Part shown: one piece after another, positions 1 to 7,632 of the stretch | Position numbering within the stretch: position 1 is the stretch's first letter | How the letters are laid out: every line of letters begins with the position of its first letter | Assembly (NCBI RefSeq): GCF_000010785.1 | Contig: NC_013799.1 | Coordinates: 1,612,001 to 1,676,000, forward strand | Direction: 5' to 3' | Origin: Hydrogenobacter thermophilus TK-6 | GTDB taxonomy: Bacteria > Aquificota > Aquificia > Aquificales > Aquificaceae | Length of the DNA stretch: 64,000 nt | Translations under genes and position numbers: made by a program | The notes under the pieces: model-generated | Databases searched by the model: none | Told to the model about the DNA's origin: nothing | The model's input: the letters and a program-made list of their open reading frames with translations, nothing else

Positions 1-813
1 TAATCTCTTTACCTTAGTCCACAATTTGTTTATCCTCTCCTCTACTCTGTGATACGGAAGTCTCTTGTTCTTAAGGTTGTCCTTCAAGCTCTGAAGTTTG
101 GCTATCTTCTTCAGATACTTTCTGAGCAAACTTTTGAGTCCTCTCCCATCTACTATGTATGGAGTTTTCACTCCATCTATACCTATCACCATGAAGTTTT
201 CTGAGTTAGGGTCTATGACCATAGCTCTGTTCCCTTCCTGCTCCTTAGTTTCCTTTTCAGCGGAGTATACTATGTGAAGCTCAAACTCATTTCCTTTAGG
301 GACTATTTGAATGTTCCTTATGAGTTCCTCTCTTAGCTCAAGTCCTGTCTCTATCCACAGGTATTTGATATGGATGTCATGTTTTTCCTTGAGAAACTTT
401 CTAAGATCTTTAGACAGAGATAGCCTGATTTTAGTTCCCACAATTTTAAAACCTGTTCTGTCATAAGTTAGTGTTCTATGAGGTTTTGTCTTCTTTCTGA
501 ATTTGGGAGGTTTTATCTCCTGTCCTTTGAACTTCTGAGGATTTTTCAGATATTCAAACCAGTTTCTGTAAGCTCTCACGAGCTGGTCAAGGACTATCTG
601 AGCTGAGCGGGATTGGAGGGCTTTCAGATGGATTGAAGAATTTAACTTATTATACAGGTCAAACATGTTGACTCTTGCAAGCTTATTTTTAAGCAGATAG
701 AGAGCTTGGTTGTAGAGTCTGCCTGAGTGGTAGGTCAGATATCCCAGAGCTATTTTGTATTCTTCAGGAACATCGGTTAAGGCTATGGTGAGACATCTTA
801 GAAGTTTTGGCAT
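1..813 (-). CDS. tnpB: TnpB-like protein of the IS200/IS605 or IS607 type, C-terminal part outside the window
   Basis: The frame is open from an ATG at 813 to the window edge, giving 271 residues with the stop off-window. TnpB proteins are RNA-guided DNA endonucleases carried by IS200/IS605 and IS607 transposons. The N-terminal half is basic and helix-rich. A RuvC-I-like strand (AMVIDPNSENFMVIGIDG, around residues 197-214) supplies the candidate catalytic Asp201, followed by the GRGLKSLLRKYLKKIAKLQS stretch typical of the family. The RuvC-II Glu, the zinc finger and RuvC-III would lie beyond the edge. No TnpA is visible on its 5' side, where bioW ends 63 bases upstream. Family assignment is good; whether the element is intact or mobile cannot be judged here. 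Confidence 0.82.
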   Translation of the reverse strand, partial: MPKLLRCLTIALTDVPEEYKIALGYLTYHSGRLYNQALYLLKNKLARVNMFDLYNKLNSSIHLKALQSRSAQIVLDQLVRAYRNWFEYLKNPQKFKGQEIKPPKFRKKTKPHRTLTYDRTGFKIVGTKIRLSLSKDLRKFLKEKHDIHIKYLWIETGLELREELIRNIQIVPKGNEFELHIVYSAEKETKEQEGNRAMVIDPNSENFMVIGIDGVKTPYIVDGRGLKSLLRKYLKKIAKLQSLKDNLKNKRLPYHRVEERINKLWTKVKRL

Positions 814-876
814 TAGAGCTACCTCTTTAGAGATTATTTTAAACTGCTTATGCAGGGTTTTAGCCCCCAAATTTTT
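814..876 (-). other. possible left end of the TnpB element
   Basis: This is the gap between the bioW stop and the tnpB ATG. It holds two short fold-back motifs: CTGC-TTAT-GCAG at 844-855, and GGG at 855-857 facing CCC at 864-866. IS200/IS605 ends carry subterminal hairpins, so an element boundary here is plausible. The second end is outside the window, so the boundary cannot be fixed. Confidence 0.3.
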
Positions 877-1611
877 CTATAAAAGCTGTTCTATAAGCAT
901 AACTTTCCTTTCCAAGCACTCTATAAGCTCCTGCAGGCTCTCCCTTTTGACAAAATACACTCTACCGCCTGTGGGTGTATGCTCTTCCTTCATGGGTTTT
1001 ATTCTTATGTAGCCAAATTCTTTACTGGCTATGTATCCAGTGGTGTACTCAGGGTCATCGCTCCAACATATCTCCGCTATAACACCGCAATGTATATTTT
1101 TTGTAGCTATAGCGAGGGCATCTATGAGCCTCTCTAAGTAAAACTTCTTTATACCTCTTTCCCTCAGGGCTTCTTTTATAGCTGTGCGATTCCTCCAGTC
1201 TATTCTTGTAGTCCTTATACCCCTTTCCTGATCCGGTTCAAGCCTCTCCCCGCTAACTGGATCCATAAGCACAGCACCTCTCATGTTTCCACCCTTGGGG
1301 TTTGGTCCCTCTGTCAGAAGCTTTAGAGCCTTTTGAGTGATGCTCTCTTCTATGCCTATCTCTTTGAGTTTCTTTATTACAAACTCATGAGCCTGTTCTA
1401 CATCTGCAAAATCATGGCTCTTTATGGGCAAGGATTTTGGTATGGTCTCAAGATTTTCAACCCTCTCAATGGTTATAACTATCTTATCGTACCTTTTTGG
1501 TCTTTTTAAAAGCTCCATCACTACCTTTTCAAGTTCGTAGTGGGGGATTACTCTTTCTGCACCCGAGACATGCATTCCATCCAGCTCAGCCCTCATCCTA
1601 ACGCTACGCAT
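877..1611 (-). CDS. bioW: 6-carboxyhexanoate-CoA ligase (pimeloyl-CoA synthetase)
   Basis: BioW activates pimelate with ATP and CoA to give pimeloyl-CoA, the acyl donor for BioF in biotin synthesis. The 244-residue protein is close to the usual size of about 235-260. Family hallmarks are the N-terminal YSVRMRA-like start (here SVRMRAELDGMHVSGAERV), the central NMRGAVLMD followed by RLEPDQERGIRTTRIDW, and the C-terminal GYIASKEFGYIRI with a Gly-rich GGRVYFV. It lies 12 bases downstream of comM on the same strand and is probably co-transcribed with it. No other bio gene is in the window. The C-terminus looks complete, so the neighbouring tnpB element does not appear to have truncated it. Confidence 0.88.
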   Translation of the reverse strand: MRSVRMRAELDGMHVSGAERVIPHYELEKVVMELLKRPKRYDKIVITIERVENLETIPKSLPIKSHDFADVEQAHEFVIKKLKEIGIEESITQKALKLLTEGPNPKGGNMRGAVLMDPVSGERLEPDQERGIRTTRIDWRNRTAIKEALRERGIKKFYLERLIDALAIATKNIHCGVIAEICWSDDPEYTTGYIASKEFGYIRIKPMKEEHTPTGGRVYFVKRESLQELIECLERKVMLIEQLL

Positions 1612-1623
1612 AGCCTTTCTCCT

Positions 1624-3141
1624 TCAAATTAACAATTTATCCTCCACTCTGAACTGCAGAGCTTCAGAGATGTGATGAGCCTTTATAATCTCCTCTCCAT
1701 CCAGATCCGCTATAGTCCTTGAAACCTTCAAAAGTCTTATGTAAGACCTGCCTGTTAGGTTTAGCCTTTCTATAGCCTGCCTTAAGAAGCTCTTGGCATC
1801 TTTGTCCATAGTGCAGTACTTTTCCACCTCCTTTTCCTTCATTCTCCCGTTAAAGAGCGTATGACTGCCTTTGAATCGCTCCTTTTGAATCTCAAAAGCT
1901 CTCTTTATCCTTTCCCTCACATAAGAGGAGCTTTCACCACCTTTGGCATTTAGGAGGTCTTCTTTATCTACTGGCTCTACCCATACTTTTAGGTCTATAC
2001 GGTCAAGTATGGGACCTGATAGTTTGGACTGATAATTTCTTATTTGTGAAGGACTGCAAACGCAAGCTTTGTAAGGATTTCCGTAATTCCCGCAGGGGCA
2101 GGGATTTATAGCACCCACCAGAAGAAACTGAGCAGGAAATCTCACTCTTCCACCCGCTCTTGTGATGTGGACAAATCCGTCCTCCATAGGCTGTCTGAGA
2201 GCTTCAAGTGCCTTTTTGCTAAACTCTACCATCTCATCAAGGAAGAGTATCCCCCTGTGAGCCAAGCTTATCTCACCCGGAGTGGGGAAAGTCCCCCCAC
2301 CTATGAGGGCTACATCTGAGGCGGTATGATGGGGTGATCTGAAGGGTCTTGTCTTTATTAAAGCGTCAGTTAAAAGTCCTGCAACGCTGTATATTCTAGT
2401 TATCTCAATGGCTTCTCCAAAAGTAAGAGGGGGCATGATGGTAATCATTCTCTTGGCAAGCATGCTTTTACCAGCTCCCGGTGGACCAATAAAAAGCAGA
2501 TTGTGCATACCAGCACAGCTTATCTCTATGGCTCTTTTGGCGAGCGCCTGCCCATAAACATCGCTAAGGTCTATATCAAAGTTCTCACTGTCTTTTAAAA
2601 GCTCCTCTATGCAAACTTTTACGGGATCTTTCTGTTTTATACCTTTCAGATGCTCCACCAGTTCACTTACACTGCTAAAGCCGTAAACTTCCACACCCTC
2701 CACTATACCACCTTCAAAGGCGTTGGCTTCAGGCACAAAAAACTTCCTGTAACCTTCTTCTTTTAAAGACAGCACTATGGGCAGAACACCCATCACTTTA
2801 TTTATCTTTCCATCAAGGGAAAGCTCACCCAACACCACCACATCTTGAGGTACATCTAAAATGCCTGACGTCTGAAGTATGCCTACAGCTATGGGAAGGT
2901 CATAAAGAGTCCCCTGCTTTTTAACATGCGAAGGTGAAAGATTGACAGTTATCTTTTTAGTAGGTATAGAAAAGCCTGAGTTTTTTAGAGCTGACTTTAC
3001 TCTGTCCTTTGCCTCATTTATAGCCTTGTCAGGCAGACCCACTATGTTAAACACGGGAAGTCCCGGCGATACATCCACCTCCACATCCACCTCAAAGCCA
3101 TCTATACCCAACACTCCACCGCTCTTTACCCTACAAAACAT
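1624..3141 (-). CDS. comM: ComM/YifB-family AAA+ ATPase (Mg-chelatase-like)
   Basis: ComM is a hexameric helicase that promotes branch migration when single-stranded DNA integrates during natural transformation. The 505-residue length matches the family. The N-terminal domain (about 1-170) has the SPGLPVFNIVGLPDKAINEA signature. The AAA+ core has Walker A GPPGAGKS (219-226) and Walker B LFLDE (299-303), and a Cys-rich NPCPCGNYG loop lies near residue 345. The ATG is 26 bases from the divergent dapF start and lacks a Shine-Dalgarno sequence. bioW follows in the same direction. The assignment is firm; a role in DNA uptake here is family inference only. Confidence 0.93.
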   Translation of the reverse strand: MFCRVKSGGVLGIDGFEVDVEVDVSPGLPVFNIVGLPDKAINEAKDRVKSALKNSGFSIPTKKITVNLSPSHVKKQGTLYDLPIAVGILQTSGILDVPQDVVVLGELSLDGKINKVMGVLPIVLSLKEEGYRKFFVPEANAFEGGIVEGVEVYGFSSVSELVEHLKGIKQKDPVKVCIEELLKDSENFDIDLSDVYGQALAKRAIEISCAGMHNLLFIGPPGAGKSMLAKRMITIMPPLTFGEAIEITRIYSVAGLLTDALIKTRPFRSPHHTASDVALIGGGTFPTPGEISLAHRGILFLDEMVEFSKKALEALRQPMEDGFVHITRAGGRVRFPAQFLLVGAINPCPCGNYGNPYKACVCSPSQIRNYQSKLSGPILDRIDLKVWVEPVDKEDLLNAKGGESSSYVRERIKRAFEIQKERFKGSHTLFNGRMKEKEVEKYCTMDKDAKSFLRQAIERLNLTGRSYIRLLKVSRTIADLDGEEIIKAHHISEALQFRVEDKLLI

Positions 3142-3167
3142 AGCTTTATTTAGTTTAAAATATCCGT
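3142..3167. promoter_or_regulatory. compact divergent comM/dapF promoter region
   Basis: Only 26 bases separate the two start codons. On the plus strand TAAAAT (3156-3161) ends six bases before the dapF ATG. On the minus strand TAAACT (3157-3152) ends ten bases before the comM ATG. Neither gene has an AGGAGG-type site. This fits leaderless or near-leaderless transcripts. Confidence 0.5.
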
Positions 3168-4007
3168 ATGAGGTTCGTAAAGCTTCACGGTTCAGGAAAC
3201 GACTTTGTGGTTTTTGACAACAGAGAAGGGGAAGTTTATCAGTTTATAAAAAGTGTAAACATCACTTTGAAGGACTTTGTGATAAAGGTATGCGCTCCAC
3301 ACACGGGCGTTGGGGCAGATGGGGTTATACTCATAGAGCATCCGGATGATCCCCAAAACGACTTTAAGTGGCAGTTTTTTAACTCGGATGGGTCAGTAGC
3401 AGGTATGTGTGGGAATGGATCAAGGTGTGCAGTGCGCTTTGCTTACGAAAACGGTATAGCTGGGGAATATGTACGGTTTGAAACGCTGGTGGGTGTTATT
3501 CAGGCACAGGTTCTGGAAGAGGGAAAGAGGGTTAAAGTGCTTCTTACAGAGCCCCACAGCTACAGAGAGATGCAGATAAAGGTAAACGGCACTGAAATAA
3601 GCGGTAGCTTTATAAACACTGGGGTGCCTCATTTTGTGATGTTGGTAGATGACCTTGAAAACTTTGATGTTTTCACCTACGGAAGAGCTATAAGGTTTCA
3701 CGAGGCTTTTTCTCCCGGCGGTACAAATGTCAACTTTGTAAAGACGCTTTCAGATGGTAGTATAAGCGTAAGAACATACGAGAGAGGTGTGGAAAACGAG
3801 ACACTGGCGTGTGGTACAGGTGCCACCGCATCCGCTATAGTGGCATACCAAAAGGGACTTGTAAAGAAAAAGCCCGTGGAGGTAAAGACCAGAGGAGGAG
3901 AGACTCTCAGGATAGACTTTGACAGCCAGCTAAAGAAGGTTTTCTTAGAGGGTAGTGTGTACAAGGTTTTTGACGGCTTTCTTCACAAGGAGGCTCTATA
4001 TTATTGA
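3168..4007 (+). CDS. dapF: diaminopimelate epimerase
   Basis: DapF interconverts LL- and meso-diaminopimelate in lysine and peptidoglycan synthesis, in the cytoplasm, without a cofactor. The 279-residue protein starts with the family's KLHGSGNDFVVFD. Both catalytic cysteines are present: Cys81 in GMCGNGSR and Cys215 in ETLACGTGA. TNVNFV near residue 187 and the YERGVENE loop are also typical. The ATG follows a TAAAAT box by six bases with no ribosome-binding site, suggesting leaderless expression. The ars promoter begins right after the stop. Confidence 0.97.
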   Translation: MRFVKLHGSGNDFVVFDNREGEVYQFIKSVNITLKDFVIKVCAPHTGVGADGVILIEHPDDPQNDFKWQFFNSDGSVAGMCGNGSRCAVRFAYENGIAGEYVRFETLVGVIQAQVLEEGKRVKVLLTEPHSYREMQIKVNGTEISGSFINTGVPHFVMLVDDLENFDVFTYGRAIRFHEAFSPGGTNVNFVKTLSDGSISVRTYERGVENETLACGTGATASAIVAYQKGLVKKKPVEVKTRGGETLRIDFDSQLKKVFLEGSVYKVFDGFLHKEALYY

Positions 4008-4020
4008 TTTTTATCATATC

Positions 4021-4045
4021 ACATAAAAGTTTTTTTATGTATAAT
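4021..4045 (+). promoter_or_regulatory. arsR promoter with an overlapping inverted-repeat operator
   Basis: A perfect inverted repeat, ACATAAAA-GTTT-TTTTATGT (4021-4040), runs directly into a TATAAT box (4040-4045). The arsR ATG begins eight bases after the box, with no Shine-Dalgarno sequence between. ArsR-family repressors bind AT-rich dyads of this kind, so autorepression by blocking the -10 region is the simplest reading. No convincing -35 hexamer was found. Confidence 0.65.
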
Positions 4046-4052
4046 CTTCCCC

Positions 4053-4361
4053 ATGAAGGAGCAAGACCTCTTGAAAGTCTTTTACGCTCTCTCCGACTCT
4101 GTTAGACTTGGTATTGTGAGGAGTCTCCTTGAGTGTGAGGAGCTCTGCGTCTGTCAGATAACACAAGCTTTTGGACTATCTCAGCCTAATGCATCCTTTC
4201 ACCTGAGGGTACTCAGGGAAGCCAACTTAGTCCTCTGGGAAAAGAGAGGAAAGTGGACCTACTACAAGATAAATCACCACAACCAGGTGCTGGCTCAGCT
4301 AAGACCCCTCATAGAAAGCCTTGACACCTTCAGCAGTTTATATACAGCTTGTGAGGCTTAG
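4053..4361 (+). CDS. arsR: ArsR-family metalloregulator
   Basis: This is a 102-residue winged-helix repressor of the ArsR/SmtB family, expected to release DNA on binding arsenite. The metal-binding segment ECEELCVCQI offers Cys28, Cys32 and Cys34, matching the ELCVCDL motif of As(III)-responsive ArsR. The recognition helix follows (SQPNASFHLRVLREANLV), then the wing (EKRGKWTYYKI). It is the first gene of an arsenic operon and is separated from arsC by two bases. An AT-rich dyad overlaps its own -10 box, which supports autoregulation. Confidence 0.92.
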   Translation: MKEQDLLKVFYALSDSVRLGIVRSLLECEELCVCQITQAFGLSQPNASFHLRVLREANLVLWEKRGKWTYYKINHHNQVLAQLRPLIESLDTFSSLYTACEA

Positions 4362-4363
4362 CC

Positions 4364-4780
4364 ATGAGGATAGGTTTTATATGCACAGGAAACTCAGCAA
4401 GGAGCCAGATGGCGGAAGGATACGCCAAATACTTTACCAAGTTGTACGGTAAGGACGTAGAGATTTACTCAGCGGGTTCAAACCCTGCGGACCGGGTTAA
4501 CCCCCTTGCCATAGAAGTTATGAAGGAAGAGGGTATAGACATATCCTTAAATTATCCCAAACCCATAGAAGACATACCCTACCAGCAGCTGGACATAGTT
4601 ATAACCCTGTGTGGCGATGCGGCAGAGACCTGTCCTGCGGTGGTGGGAGCTCGCACAGAACACTGGAACCTCCCGGACCCTGCAAAGGTAGAAGGTTCCC
4701 ATGAGGAGAAACTGGAATTTTTCAGACGCATCAGAGATGAGATAAAGCTAAGGGTAGAAAAGCTTATAAAGGAGTTATGA
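4364..4780 (+). CDS. arsC: arsenate reductase, low-molecular-weight phosphatase (pI258) type
   Basis: ArsC reduces arsenate to arsenite so that it can be exported. The 138 residues carry the P-loop CTGNSAR (Cys7 to Arg13) and a redox pair, Cys83 and Cys90, in LCGDAAETC. These three cysteines define the thioredoxin-coupled branch, as opposed to the glutaredoxin-coupled one. The WNLPDPAK segment with its conserved Asp is present. A small thioredoxin-like protein is encoded immediately downstream and may be the dedicated electron donor. ArsR lies just upstream. Confidence 0.93.
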   Translation: MRIGFICTGNSARSQMAEGYAKYFTKLYGKDVEIYSAGSNPADRVNPLAIEVMKEEGIDISLNYPKPIEDIPYQQLDIVITLCGDAAETCPAVVGARTEHWNLPDPAKVEGSHEEKLEFFRRIRDEIKLRVEKLIKEL

Positions 4781-4781
4781 G

Positions 4782-5027
4782 ATGAAAGAGATAAAGGTGA
4801 TAAGCACCTCTGAGTGCGCTAACTGTCAGCTCCTTTACAACGCGGTGCTTACCATAGTAAAAGTCAAGGGAATAGATGCAAAAGTGGAAAAGGTGATAGA
4901 TGTAAAAGAAGTGGTCAAGTACGGTGTAATGACTACGCCTCTCTTGGTGGTAAACGGAGTTCTAAAACACGTAGGCACACCTATACCTTCACCTCAAAAG
5001 TTAGAGGAGCTTTTGAGCGATGTTTGA
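4782..5027 (+). CDS. small thioredoxin-like redox protein
   Basis: This 81-residue single-domain thioredoxin fold resembles the minimal thioredoxins (TM0996/MTH895 type) often linked to ArsP-like permease genes. The active site is CANC (Cys12, Cys15), with the cis-proline loop MTTPLLVV around residues 50-57. It starts one base after the arsC stop and its 3' end overlaps the permease gene by 8 bases, so translational coupling is likely. The context suggests it recycles the ArsC disulfide. That pairing is inferred from position. Confidence 0.85.
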   Translation: MKEIKVISTSECANCQLLYNAVLTIVKVKGIDAKVEKVIDVKEVVKYGVMTTPLLVVNGVLKHVGTPIPSPQKLEELLSDV

Positions 5028-5973
5028 GATTTACAAGAGTTTAGCAGACTACTTAGTGTATCAAGTTCTTCATCTTCCTCCTAACCAACAGTTGGCGCTC
5101 GCTTTTCACTTTTTTATCTACGATACTCTCAAGATCTTCACTCTTTTGACATTGGTTATCTTTTTAATCTCCTTGGTAAGGAGCTACTTTCCAATAGAAA
5201 AGACAAGGCACATCCTCTCAAAGCACAGGGTCGTAGCTCTTCCACTTGCTGCTCTTCTTGGTGTAGTCACCCCTTTCTGCTCCTGCTCTGCTGTTCCTAT
5301 GTTTATAGGTTTTGTGGAGGCAGGCATACCCCTCAGTGCTGCCTTTACCTTTCTGGTCGCCTCCCCGATGGTCAATGAAGTAGCTTTGGGTCTTCTCATT
5401 TCCGTGTTTGGTTTTAAGGTGGCTGCAGCTTACCTGACCTTTGGGATAGCTGTCGCCATGCTCTCCGGCTTTTTAATAGGTAAGCTAAAGCCTGAAAATC
5501 TTGTGGAAGATTACATTTTTCAGCTCAAGGTAGGAGAAACTAAGGAAAGGGAACTAACCCTAAAAGAGAGGCTAAACTATGCTGCAGAAAATGTAAAGGC
5601 TATAATGAGCAAAATCTGGTTGTACATAACGGTGGCTATCTTCATAGGAGGATTTATACATGGCTATGTACCTGAAAACTTTGTGGAGGGTGTGGTAAAA
5701 GGTGCCAGCTTTCTGAGTGTGCCTCTGGCGGTAGCTATAGGTATACCCCTCTACTCTAATTCAGCAGGCATTTTACCTGTTATACAAGCCCTCATATCAA
5801 AAGGTGTCCCCTTAGGTACAGCTCTGGCTTTTATGATGGCAACCACAGCGCTATCTCTGCCTGAATTTATGATACTCAAGCAGGTAATGAAGCCCAAGCT
5901 CATAGCCATGTTTGCTATCATAGTAGCAACATCCATAGTGATGGCAGGCTACCTTTTTAACCTGCTCTTTTAA
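5020..5973 (+). CDS. arsP: ArsP/DUF318-type permease
   Basis: This is a polytopic inner-membrane protein of 317 residues with about eight hydrophobic segments. The family motif TPFCSCSAVPMFIGF (Cys87 and Cys89 in CSC) is present, followed by GIPLSAAFTFLVASPMVNEV. ArsP members export trivalent organoarsenicals, while relatives in this family have unknown cargo. It sits between the thioredoxin and arsB genes. The CSC motif and operon strongly suggest thiophilic arsenic chemistry, but the substrate (methylarsenite, thioarsenic species or other) cannot be read from the sequence. Confidence 0.85.
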   Translation: MFEIYKSLADYLVYQVLHLPPNQQLALAFHFFIYDTLKIFTLLTLVIFLISLVRSYFPIEKTRHILSKHRVVALPLAALLGVVTPFCSCSAVPMFIGFVEAGIPLSAAFTFLVASPMVNEVALGLLISVFGFKVAAAYLTFGIAVAMLSGFLIGKLKPENLVEDYIFQLKVGETKERELTLKERLNYAAENVKAIMSKIWLYITVAIFIGGFIHGYVPENFVEGVVKGASFLSVPLAVAIGIPLYSNSAGILPVIQALISKGVPLGTALAFMMATTALSLPEFMILKQVMKPKLIAMFAIIVATSIVMAGYLFNLLF

Positions 5974-5976
5974 GTT

Positions 5977-7284
5977 ATGGAAAAGTTCTTGGCAGTAACC
6001 ATATTCATCCTTTCGCTGGCTTTTGTTATAACTAAACCTAAAGGGATAGGTATAGGCTGGTCCGCGTGGGCTGGTGCCATTGCTTGCCTTCTTCTGGGTA
6101 TTGTGTCTATTGGAGATGTCCTGTATATTGCAAGCCTGGTGTGGGATGCTACCCTAGCTTTTGTGTTTCTTGTGCTTATCTCCATAATCTTAGATAAAGC
6201 CGGATTTTTTGAATGGACAGCTCTAAAGGCAATAGGCTACGCTAAGGGGAACGGGCTTTTGCTTTTTGTATTCTTGATGCTCTTAGGAGCTTTTATCTCC
6301 GCCGTTTTTGCCAACGACGGAGCTGCTTTAATGCTTACCCCCATCATCTACTCAAAGATAAGGCATCTAAAACTTCCTCAAAGGATGGTGCTTCCCTACA
6401 TTATGGGAAGCGGTTTTATATCGGATAGCGCAAGCCTGCCCCTCGTTATCTCCAATTTAACTAATATAATAACCGCCCACTTTTTTAATATGGACTTTTG
6501 GCATTACGCCCTTTTGATGTTTTTACCTAACTTGGTCTCCATCTTGACAAGTATATTAGTCCTTTATGTCTACTATAGAAAAGATATGATAAAGAGGTAC
6601 GACACAGATGTGCTTGAAGACCTCCCCCCAAAGTATGCGCTAAAGGACCCCTTTATCTTTAAGGTAGGTTGGTTTGTTATAATCGCTCTTGGTATTGCCT
6701 TTTTGGCGTTGGAGTTATACCATATGGCTAAACTTCCTTACTCTGCTATTCTTGGAGCTGGTGCGCTAATTCTGTCTTTGGCATCAATCAGACATCGTGT
6801 AGTGAAGATAGAGGAAGTCATAAGGTTTACACCCTGGAGCATAGTCTTTTTCTCTGTAGGTATGTATGCTGTAGTTTACAGCCTGAAGAAGGTAAACATA
6901 ACTAACTTTATAACGCATGTGGTATCTTACCTGTATCGTGTTGGAGAGTTCTATGCTCTTTTGGGTACCGGTCTTTTGTCCGCCTTTATGTCCGCAGTTA
7001 TGAACAATCTGCCCACCGTTATGTTAGTGAACATATCTATACAAGATGCGCATCTTCCAGAGAGATTTACACAATTTCTTGCCCTTGCCAACTTAGTAGG
7101 TACCAACATAGGACCAAAACTCACACCCATAGGCTCTTTGGCTACCCTCCTTTGGCTACATGTTTTGGAACACAAAGGCATAAAGATCACTTGGGGTTAT
7201 TACATAAAAGCGGGTTTTGTTTTGACACTTCCCGTACTACTTGCGGTGCTTTTAACTCTGTGCTTTATTTATTACCTAGTATGA
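5977..7284 (+). CDS. arsB: ArsB-type arsenite efflux transporter
   Basis: This is a 435-residue inner-membrane protein of the ArsB/NhaD ion-transporter superfamily with 10-12 predicted membrane spans. Family-like stretches are the SAVFANDGAALMLTPI region near residue 110 and MSAVMNNLPTVMLVN near residue 340. These two inverted half-repeats, each with an Asn-rich helix break, are typical of ArsB. It lies 3 bases after the permease. No arsA ATPase gene is present, so it would work as a proton-coupled carrier. Its stop overlaps the start of the next gene (ATGA). Confidence 0.88.
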   Translation: MEKFLAVTIFILSLAFVITKPKGIGIGWSAWAGAIACLLLGIVSIGDVLYIASLVWDATLAFVFLVLISIILDKAGFFEWTALKAIGYAKGNGLLLFVFLMLLGAFISAVFANDGAALMLTPIIYSKIRHLKLPQRMVLPYIMGSGFISDSASLPLVISNLTNIITAHFFNMDFWHYALLMFLPNLVSILTSILVLYVYYRKDMIKRYDTDVLEDLPPKYALKDPFIFKVGWFVIIALGIAFLALELYHMAKLPYSAILGAGALILSLASIRHRVVKIEEVIRFTPWSIVFFSVGMYAVVYSLKKVNITNFITHVVSYLYRVGEFYALLGTGLLSAFMSAVMNNLPTVMLVNISIQDAHLPERFTQFLALANLVGTNIGPKLTPIGSLATLLWLHVLEHKGIKITWGYYIKAGFVLTLPVLLAVLLTLCFIYYLV

Positions 7285-7490
7285 AAGGCAGAGACTTTCT
7301 GGCTCTCACTGTGGGTTTTAATCTCTTGGGAGGTATATTAGCAGGTCTTTTGGTGGGCTATGCCTTTGATAGGTGGTTCATGGAAGGTCTTTTCAAAGTA
7401 AAGAGTTTTCCTTTTGGTCTGTTTTTTTTCTTCTTTATTGGCATAGTTTCAGGCTTTTGGAATGCATACAGGGACCTGAGAAGATTGTAA
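7281..7490 (+). CDS. AtpZ/AtpI-like small membrane protein
   Basis: This is a 69-residue protein with two hydrophobic helices. It fits the AtpZ/AtpI family: GFNLLGGILAGLLVGYAFDRWF, then a second helix ending GFWNAYRDLRRL. Family members assist assembly of, or ion uptake around, the F-type ATP synthase rotor. I start it at the ATG that overlaps the arsB stop by four bases, not at an upstream start inside arsB. No ATP synthase genes are in the window. Its place at the end of an ars operon is unusual and may be incidental. Confidence 0.72.
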   Translation: MKGRDFLALTVGFNLLGGILAGLLVGYAFDRWFMEGLFKVKSFPFGLFFFFFIGIVSGFWNAYRDLRRL

Positions 7491-7497
7491 TGTCATT

Positions 7498-7513
7498 TTG
7501 ACAAAGCTTTGTC
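7498..7513 (+). promoter_or_regulatory. palindrome overlapping a possible -35 box upstream of the DsrE gene
   Basis: A perfect 14-base palindrome, GACAAAGCTTTGTC (7500-7513), overlaps a TTGACA hexamer (7498-7503). Seventeen bases later there is only a weak CATAGG. The arrangement could be an operator at a promoter for the dsrE-porin pair, or a small hairpin between operons. Confidence 0.35.
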
Positions 7514-7632
7514 TCTTTGGCATAGGTGCAGAGTCCAGCAACACAAAGCTATGGATTGAAGTTCAAGGTTTTGGTGTGACAGCCTTTTTTGGCATGCTCC
7601 TTGCAAATAAAGATGGCAAGGAGGTGGATTTT

